A DNA stretch of 64,000 bases. It comes from Blepharisma japonicum. Lineage: Eukaryota; Ciliophora; Heterotrichea; Heterotrichida; Blepharismidae. Below the pieces are notes generated by a model. The model did no database searches. It saw nothing but the letters and a program-made list of their open reading frames with translations, and was not told where the DNA came from. Within the stretch, counting starts at the first letter, position 1. The number at the start of each line of letters is the position of its first letter. This document shows, piece by piece, positions 56,798 to 64,000 of this stretch. The position numbers were made by a program, and so were the translations under genes. The DNA lies in NCBI GenBank assembly GCA_949751835.1, contig CATKHK010000104.1, positions 62,001-126,000 of the forward strand, given 5' to 3'.

Positions 56798-58876
56798 TTA
56801 TCTTATATTTGATGAATTAACTGCAATAGAATAGACTTTTGCATTTTCTCCATTGCTTGCAGCTAGAATTAGTTCCTGGTTTATATTTTCAGGCAAAATC
56901 CAGTCAATTGCTTGCCACTCGCCTTTAAGTTTAACAGTTAATATTGGTCCATTATTTTTTCTCTTCAAATCCCAAACCATTAGCTGCTGATTCATATCTA
57001 TACAATAAAAAATTTCTTTTCCATTCGGATCCCAGCCAATCCTTATCAAGCTCCCGCAGACATGCCCCCAATTTTCTTTCGGGGCGCTAAAATTTTTATC
57101 ATAAAGTGCTATACTTCCACAACTAAATCCAACAAGAAAATATTTGAAGTTTTCTGAAGAGGAGTATGCAACACATGTAGGAGTGCTCCCTATGCCTTCA
57201 AAATTATTAGGACTTGCCCAGTTTCCAAATCTATTTCCATGATATAAATTTCCAGAATTTCCATATATGAATTTTTGGTTATCGCTTGGGTCAATCCCAA
57301 ATACGCTTCCACTTGCAACTCGAAGCTTGAATAAATTAGGAATTGCTAAGCTATTACTTTTCACTATTTTTACTCTTCCGCCTACTCTTAGTCCTAAATC
57401 AATCTCCGATCCTGCTAAATCAGCGATTGGGAGCTCTGCAATACTCCAAGAAATTAACTGCCCAGAGTTATCCAAGCTTGCAATGGAAAAGCTTTGTCCT
57501 TTAGGCCCAGCTAATTCTATAATTTTTTGTACAGAGCTTATGTGAGAGTTTTCAACTACTCCTTCAGTGCTATAAGTAGGTCTTCTAAGGGTATATTTTT
57601 TATCGTCAATATGAATAATCTCATGAAAAGATGATGATTCTCGCAAGTCTCATAATAAAATCCCACCTACATCTGTGCCAGCAATTGCAATATGCTCACT
57701 ATTTCTTGAAATAACTACTGTAGTTACAGTAGAATCTGATAATAATAGCCGAGATGGCTTTCGAGGCTGCTGGACATCCCATACCAAAATTAAACTTCCT
57801 AACTTTTCTAATGAATACACAATTGTGAGGTAGTTTCTTTTTTGAGGGAAAAATGCTAAATCGGTGATTTTAAAAGAAGAGTTTGGGAATCGGGTGCCCA
57901 AAAATGTCGGCACTGGAAGAGAAAGCTGAGACTTGATATATTCAGTTTCTGGCTTTTCTTGAGCTTTCAGTTTTACTTCTCCTGTTTTATTTGTTATATT
58001 TTCTTCCAATAAAATTTCCATAGCCGGCAGCACTTTTCTAAGAAATTTATTTATAGATCCTGTAGGTTTTAAATTTTCTTCATTAATCTTTCCCATATCT
58101 CCAGGCCATTGAGTTGCTTTACTTTGATATTCAATTTCTGAAGTTTGTATTTCCTTTTCTACATCATCACTATTAGACTGAGTAGTTGAATTCTGTATCA
58201 TTCCTTTATTCAGCTTTTCTATCATTAAATCAAATTCGCTCAATTTATACATCAAATTATTTTGTTCCTCCTCTTCTTTCAGCACAGCAGACTCTTCTGC
58301 TTTTTCTTGAGAAATTTCTACTTCTTCTACCTGCTTTGGCGCAGATTTTATATATGAAATTACTCCACTGCGGCTACTAGGGCGTTCCTCTTCTTTCTCT
58401 TTTTTTATTGCTATTTCATTCTGACGCACTATTTCTTTTTTAATGTCCTCGATTGAATAGTCGATTTTTGATGATGAAGAAGCTGATGACTGCCGCTTTC
58501 CGCCTATTGGAGTGATATCTCTTGCACCTTTTTTAGGCTTTGGAGGCGGAGGTGGAGGAGGGGGAGGCGTTTCTTCCTCTTCTATAGGCTCGAAATCTTC
58601 TTCATATATTTCTTCATCTCTTACTTCTTTTTCTTTGGGCTTGGGTTCTGATTTTTTAGAAGATTCACGCATAGGTGGCTGAGGGGGAGGAGGCGGCAAG
58701 TCTTCATTTTCTTTTAGTCTAATCATTTGCTTGAAGCGTGAAGGTTGATCGGCTGTTTCATTTGCTTTTAATAAGGGTTTGGCTTTACGGTTCTTAGCCA
58801 TGATCTCAAACTCTTTGCTGATAAACTCGTCGATGTCGTGAGATTTTTTGACTCTTTTACCTTTTTTGCCTTTCAT
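56798..58876 (-). CDS. WDR60: WDR60-like intermediate chain of cytoplasmic dynein-2 (IFT dynein)
   Basis: A 692-aa protein, two open stretches joined by TGA as Trp in ILLWDLRESSS, the WDR60 hallmark. The N-terminal ~280 residues are charged and Pro-rich (two polyproline runs, LPPPPPQPP and PPPPPPPPPKP), the disordered tail that binds dynein light chains. The C-terminal WD40 propeller has SLILVWDVQQPRKPS, IAIAGTDVGGILLWDLRE, FLVGFSCGSIALYDKNF and QLMVWDLKRKN. It carries retrograde intraflagellar transport dynein in cilia. Length is shorter than vertebrate WDR60 because the tail is shorter. Confidence 0.85.
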
Positions 58877-59339
58877 TTTTATATATTAGTCTTAGAGAGA
58901 TATCAAAGTAGATGGTTTGTTTAATATTTATTTACTTACTTTGATATAATAGCTCGATAGCACTTTATAAAATAGATAATTTATGATTAATCCATTAAGT
59001 GAAAATCATTTCAGTTTTATTTATGCACATCATTTACTAGACTCAAACAATTCCAACACAATAATAAATTAAATGAATCAATATTATTAATCTTGCTCTT
59101 ATGCAATAAATAATTGCTAAAGTGCCTAAAATAAATTTAGCTTATAGTTTAATTTTTTAAAAATTCCAAAAAGCATATAATATAAGGATTGCAATTTGCA
59201 ATTCAAAAAAATGATTTTTTTTAATTGATAGTCTCTCCATATATCTTTTCTATGGAATAAATTTATATTTTAGGTTTAAAAAATAATCAAAAATCAAGTT
59301 TAAGAAACTAATTAAATTATTGTGGAAAGAAAATTTAAG
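58877..59339. other. Intergenic region
   Basis: AT-rich upstream region of the WDR60-like gene; no gene seen. Confidence 0.5.
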
Positions 59340-59600
59340 TGAAATTCATAATTCACCTATTAAACACTGAAGTCTTCAATCAAGGCAAGAATAGACAAAT
59401 CTCTCTTATGCATACTTGTGTGGCCCTTGTGCTAGGCAACTTCTAGAGAAGCATTAAGGCGGCACCAGAGCACTCTGGCAGGCTAATTGCCATCTGATTC
59501 AATCAAGTTGAAACTTGACATTGCAAAGTTGATGAAACTTCTGCGGGATCCATGGCGACTACGCTCTCAATATGGCTCTCGCCTGCTGCTAATTAAGCCA
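59340..59600. ncRNA. GC-rich, hairpin-containing island; possible structured RNA gene (strand undetermined)
   Basis: About 260 bp with GC content near 45-50% in flanks that are well below 30%. No long ORF on either strand. Several short inverted repeats can be seen: CCAGAG/CTCTGG near 59468-59482, TCAAGT/ACTTGA near 59503-59518, AGTTGATGAAACT near 59528, and CTAGGCAACTTCTAG near 59440. TGATGA and CTGA motifs occur, but spacing and terminal stem for a box C/D snoRNA are not convincing. I could not match it to U1-U6, SRP or tRNA. Either a ncRNA or a decayed conserved element. Confidence 0.35.
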
Positions 59601-60018
59601 AAATGGTATCTTTTTGAATTGATGCTGAATGATCAATATACTAGCACGAAATATAATTAAGACTAAAAATAAAATTGAGTCACATTTTATGCTTTTTTTT
59701 ACGACCTCTATGTCGTAGTTGCTAAAAATAGATGAGGATGGCCCATTTATTTTTGGTTTATTTAAATTCACCCTTTTTGCTTAATTAATCAACTAGTTAA
59801 AATAATATCAGACTCTATTTTACAAATAAGTTTGTTTAGTTTCTTTGACATCTAAAATTTTTTAATTTCAAATAAAATTCTATATCTAATAGCATGAATT
59901 AAAAACAGATCTACAAAAATTAATTGATTATGCACTTATTTTGCATGAAAATCGTCTTTTTTGCTTAAACATAATAATATTAATATAAAAATATAACGAA
60001 TTTAGTCAAGCTATTTAT
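59601..60018. other. Intergenic region
   Basis: AT-rich. The minus-strand frame 59589-59771 has no family resemblance and overlaps the edge of the GC-rich island. Confidence 0.45.
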
Positions 60019-60684
60019 TTAGAGATTTGAAGCATTAGCTCCATTATTGATATTTCCTGCTAAAAACTGTGAATTCTGGATTACAGGATAATAATACTGG
60101 GGACTAGATACTTGCTCCATCTGCCTAGGAATTGTCATGGCTACATATAGTGGTTCTCCTGTCTCAACATTGTATACGACTTGAGTATTTTGATTCATAT
60201 TTTGACTTGACGAAATTAGTGAGCCCATAATTATTCTTGACGCTTTTCTCCCTCTCCAGGCCAAATAAGTAGCTCCTGCAAAGTAAACTATGTATAAAAG
60301 ATAAAAGTCATAGCCAAGACCAGTGTTTTTTTCATATCAGCTGCCAGATGAAACGCTAATCAAAATACTAAATAATAAGAAAAACAGCACCGCATTGACA
60401 AGAGAATATATCATCATAATGGAAAATAGTATAGAAAGGCATTTCATACGAGCAGGCTTAGTACTTTCGAAGAGCACGACTCCCGACGCCCCTGAAATAG
60501 GAAAAGCACAGGAATACATCAGTCAAAATACAGCAAACCTTCACAAAGGTTCTCCACTTCAGTAGATGCATATATATAGTATAGGGAGAGGATATAGAAC
60601 TATAGCTATAACTGAGCATATTAGCAGCCTTCGTTTAGGGAAGCAGCGATAGGTGATCCCTTGTTGAACAAAGTTTTCGTTCAT
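60019..60684 (-). CDS. Four-span membrane protein, paralogue 1
   Basis: A 221-aa protein seen only with TGA as Trp (IYWSGE, PLWRF, FWLMY, GSWYEK). Four hydrophobic segments: about 20-38, 48-65, 80-100 and 118-135. The first loop carries SGASG. Cytosolic-looking C-terminal tail rich in Asn/Gln (MNQNTQVVYN...). After TM4 comes LAWRGRKASRIIMGSLI, matched by MAWMGIKASKNLRNMLI in the gene at 63030, so these are distant paralogues. Family not recognised. Confidence 0.75.
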
Positions 60685-61756
60685 ATTTTTATATTAGATT
60701 TTTAATGCTTCTATTTATCATTGATTTTACTACTACAGTCAAAACACTCTGAAATGGTTTTTGATAGAGCATTTAATTTATCATAGAATCCTATACTCCG
60801 TTAACAAATTTTAGGGTTTCACAAATCGAGTACAATTCCACCTAATGGAATCGTAAGAAGTTTATCTTGGGAGTATATATTCTCTGTATGGCCTTTCCAT
60901 AAATGTCCACTTTTATTTCTTTCACCTAATTTAATATTAAAATTTAAATATTTTTTGGCAGTTTTGTTGATATTTATATCAAAACGCTTAATAAAGTAAT
61001 CTTTAATAAATAATTCAAAGAAAATTACCCTACTCCTTCCTTTAAATTCTAACAAATTATGAATAAAATTTCAATTTCACATAAATCTATTGCAATCAAT
61101 CTTAAGCAAAAAATTTTAAAATTCTCATCGAGATTCCCTATAATTGGCTTTGTCTAGTGTTATGTGAACAAATTAATTGGATTTTATATGAAAATTCCGA
61201 GACAAAAAATCAGCGTTAAAAAGCTCAAAAAATAATAAAAATATAAGTCTAGAAAATTTGGCTCATGCTATGATGACATAGAAATCTAGTCAGATTTAGT
61301 TAATATACATGGGATGAAAATAATTGTATTGAATCCATCAAATCTGTGTTTGATAAACTTCTTAATTCTAAAGCGGCTAATCTTAATAAGAATTATAATA
61401 AGAATTTGATAAAAATTATAAAAAAATTAAATGCTACAAAATTACTTATATCAAAAAAAATACAATTAATTGCTATTTATTAACTCACAGAGAAATGGCT
61501 CTTCAGTTTAAAATATGTTTATATCCTGATGAGCTTATCAATATTTAGCCAATAAATAGCTTCAAGCCAAATGTTCATCATAAGCGAGATTCCAAAATAA
61601 TAGGAATCCAAGCTGCAGAATCCCTACAAAAAAATTTATTCAGCTCATTTATCTGAATTCTATGAAACTAGAAGACCCTAAACAAGCTTAATACTCGAGA
61701 AATTATTTTTTTAAATTTCCCTTTTAAATTTTATTTTAAAATAATTTTGTAACAAT
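60685..61756. other. Intergenic region with doubtful fragments
   Basis: A minus-strand frame at 60819-61055 (about 78 residues, running through TGA to a TAA near 60801) and a plus-strand stretch at 61497-61700 that begins MALQFKICLYP and is quickly broken by stops both look like possible relics. Neither is recognised. A TATATAAAT-type AT-rich background prevails. Confidence 0.4.
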
Positions 61757-62302
61757 ATGGGTATTCTAGACTTCTCACATTCAATCGAGGATTTATATGC
61801 AGAATATGGAAAGTATCATACAATTGCAATGTAAGTTTTATTTAGAAATAAGATAATTCACGTTATCTGTGTTCCTCAGATTCTATATACGATAATAAGC
61901 TTATTCGGTCATTTTTCATGGCGTATCGGGACTGATCCGCTTACTGAAATTCACCTTGGGGCAATTCCTTTAGCTATGATTCTGTTACTTTACATCAAGC
62001 TCGATTTTCCTTCAGGATTGATTGCAGCACTCCTTTATACCTCCCTATATTTTATAGGCAATTATACGCTAATTTATTTCGGCCCAAGCCACCTAAAATT
62101 CGTTGGACTTGTCCAGCTTTTTGGCTGGGGACTTCAATTTTTGGGACATGCATTAGAGAATAAAAGGCCAGCGCTGGTAGACAACATTTTACTTACTTTG
62201 GCAGCCCCATTATTTGTTGTGATTGAAGTAATGTTTTTCTTTGGTTACAAGCCTGAGCTCCATAGACTATGCGAGTCTAATCTCCAGAAAAAAGATAGAT
62301 AA
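61757..62302 (+). CDS. MPO1/DUF962-family fatty-acid 2-hydroxy dioxygenase
   Basis: A 176-aa ER membrane enzyme of the Mpo1 (DUF962) family, Fe(II)-dependent dioxygenases that shorten 2-hydroxy fatty acids in phytosphingosine breakdown. Signatures: YHTIAINKIIHVICVPQ (first His-Asn-His cluster), LVQLFGWGLQFLGHALENKRPALVDN (second His cluster) and APLFVVIEVMFFFGYKPEL. Three to four membrane helices. A 15-nt intron (61831-61845) lies inside the first His motif and removes a TAG/TAA. It starts at 61757. Confidence 0.9.
61831..61845 (+). other. 15-nt intron in the MPO1-like gene
   Basis: GTAAGTTTTATTTAG, phase 2; splicing restores IAINKIIH of the family motif. A at position 10. Confidence 0.9.
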
Positions 62303-63029
62303 TAAAATTAATTACTAGTTATGGTAAAACTATTTTTTACACTCCAAATAAGAAAGCATGAGTGCCCTCAAACCCAAAGCTATCTGAAAAGGTTTCCAAT
62401 GAAGCTTATAATTATTGGATACAAATATGTTCCCAAAATTATCAATTGGCCCACTATATTTCACATAAAAATCTTTCTAATTGCCATATGTTTATAGCTT
62501 CAGCCAAAATCCACTTGGGCTATAAAGTGTTTAATTTAAAGGCATCATAATGTTTTGGAGGCTTACTGTATTTTATTTTTAGTAACTCCTCTGATTATGA
62601 CCTAAAATTTATATTAATTTAGAGCTCAGTCCAAAGCAGAAGAATGGTTTGCTGCTGCCACGGCAGCTATGACATTTCTTCAATCTAACAGGGAATTTTT
62701 CAAATATTTCATATAAATAACTGGATCCAGATCTGCTGATAAAATTGAATCACAAGTATTTGATTTCGATGCACTGAAAATGGCTTTTACAAAAGAATTT
62801 TTCTATTTTAGAGGTAAGCAAGCTTTTCACATCATCCTCTGGAGCCAGCAATAATGCAGCTGCTTATGGCTTATTGAAGATTATGTATAAAGAATCTCCG
62901 GAGAGGAGCAGAAGTTGATAGCTCTAAGGCCATAAGTTAAAGCATCTCGAGCTATTATGAGATACTATAAATCTAAAGCTTAGAATCTTAAATGTTTGAA
63001 GGATTAGAATTAGGGTTTTTAATCGTGCA
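62303..63029. other. Intergenic region with possible gene relics
   Basis: Stretches at 62357-62560 and 62620-62950 have somewhat higher GC and coding-like composition (for example EEWFAAATAAMTFLQSNREFFKYFI), but are broken by stops and frame changes. They may be relics of an unidentified gene. Confidence 0.35.
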
Positions 63030-63605
63030 TTATACTGTAGATGAATAATTTGCAAGATTAATATATACAGGATTGTTTGGACTTAAAAATTGTTGATTTC
63101 CACTTGAAGATCCTTCGATTAACATATTTCTAAGATTTTTTGAAGCTTTAATACCCATCCATGCCATTAAAATAGCAAGCAAAATATATGCTATCAATGT
63201 AACATATAATGCTAAGGCTATGACTACGCCAGCTCTGTCATGGCTATCTCTATACTCATCACTCTTATCAGAAGTTCCGGAGGATGTAAATTCATCGATC
63301 ATCAATGAAATTCAAAAAATGCTCACTATAAAAGCATTAAATGCACAATAAACTAAGAAGCAGACGAATATTGTGTTTAGAATCTTCAAATGAGTAGGAT
63401 TATTAGTTTTTGACAATAGTAACCCTGAAATTCCTGCTATTATGAACGGGCTACAGTATAGTAACATCCATATAGTAAATTGTAGTGTTATCTTATCTAT
63501 TAGAAATAAGATCGGGATCATCAATAGGAATAAAAGCGAGCCAGAACTTGTTTGTATGATTTTTTTATTTCTGATGCTCTCTGATTGGAAAATGCTGTTG
63601 TTCAT
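63030..63605 (-). CDS. Four-span membrane protein, paralogue 2
   Basis: A 191-aa protein with four hydrophobic segments (about 22-40, 43-62, 78-98, 128-150). TGA is Trp at VSIFWISL between TM3 and the loop. The loop before TM4 is acidic (DEFTSSGTSDKSDEYRDSHD). A motif after TM4 (MAWMGIKASKNLRNMLIEGSS) matches paralogue 1 at 60019. Same strand as paralogue 1, with the MPO1 gene between them on the opposite strand. Family not recognised. Confidence 0.75.
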
Positions 63606-64000
63606 ATTTTATTTATCAAAATTTTAATTATTAATAATATTGACCGATAAAATTTTATAAAAATTGTTCTGTGATAAGCCTAAAAAGTTCTATTTAAGAA
63701 TAGTTCTGCTGTTTATTATCAAGTATTATGGTTAATCTTATGTTTCAAATCGAAAAATCTCACATTTTACTTTCTTCTCCTCTTTTAATATTAAAATGGG
63801 TAAAATATTGTGTGGCAGCTTGTCAGTTACTCTCATAAATATTTATATTTCATATGGATATAAAGGAGAGCATTTACTATAACGAATTCGAGGTTTGAAG
63901 GGCTATTCTGAGGATTTGAGGAATTGCTAGCAAAGATAAAATGAGAATATTAAGAAGAGCTCAATATTTCTAAACCCCAGGCAGGATAGTAATATCAGCA
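63606..64000. other. Terminal intergenic region
   Basis: AT-rich; no gene recognised up to the window edge. Confidence 0.5.

Noticed and set aside
59525-59630. Box C/D snoRNA (TGATGA ... CTGA)
   Set aside because: No terminal stem flanking the boxes and the base before TGATGA does not fit box C well.
1-64000. Origin from a bacterium using code 4 (Mycoplasma-type)
   Set aside because: GT-AG introns, RER1, centrin, CDPK, HP1-like, WDR60 and cathepsin genes are eukaryotic, and gene spacing lacks operons or ribosome-binding sites.

Overview
The window comes from the macronuclear-type genome of a heterotrich ciliate, most likely Blepharisma. Two features read directly from the sequence point there. 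First, TGA is translated as tryptophan: conserved Trp positions of RING fingers, WD40 blades, kinases, RER1, MORN repeats and a chromodomain fall on in-frame TGA, while every complete gene ends in TAA or TAG. Second, genes carry 15-16 nt GT...AG introns; all fourteen 15-nt introns found have A at position 10. The DNA is AT-rich and compact, with single-exon or few-intron genes and gaps as short as 11 bp. No telomere, tRNA, rRNA, CRISPR or transposase was found.

Layout. 1-4.2 kb: minus-strand tandem array of four membrane-anchored RING-H2 genes, one a dead relic and two with frameshifts. 4.9-8.1 kb (+): G-protein beta subunit, MT-A70/MTA1-type adenine methyltransferase, acylated ankyrin-like protein. 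8.2-9.3 kb (-): two RER1 paralogues. 9.8-17.6 kb: CDPK, IQ protein, PADR1 zinc-finger protein, coiled-coil protein, CDK, OSBP-type lipid-transfer protein. 17.7-20.8 kb: 1020-aa VWA protein. 21.4-27.1 kb: centrin, ZSWIM2-like SWIM/RING/ZZ/RING protein, a CNOT4-like RRM protein without RING, a small helical protein, an acylated WD40 protein. 27.3-35.4 kb: tandem cathepsin-L cluster (three intact membrane-anchored genes, two relics). 35.4-41.8 kb: HP1-like chromodomain protein, MORN protein, anoctamin, allantoinase-like protein that has lost its metal ligands. 41.9-53.5 kb: a tandem segmental duplication of about 5.3 kb holding two very large receptor genes (about 1150 aa) and a decayed copy of their neighbour. 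53.7-63.6 kb: small CaaX protein, VPS9 Rab-GEF, FGFR1OP2/SIKE-like coiled coil, WDR60/dynein-2 intermediate chain, two tetraspan proteins, MPO1/DUF962 dioxygenase.

Themes. Several genes belong to cilium and basal-body biology (centrin, WDR60, possibly ZSWIM2-like and MORN proteins), calcium signalling (CDPK, centrin, anoctamin), membrane traffic (RER1, VPS9, OSBP) and chromatin marking (MTA1-type methylase, HP1-like). Local tandem duplication followed by decay occurs three times (RING array, cathepsin array, receptor pair). The least explained items are the duplicated receptor with two apparent ligand-binding lobes, the allantoinase-like pseudoenzyme, the RING-less Not4 homologue, and a GC-rich hairpin-containing non-coding island at 59.34-59.60 kb.
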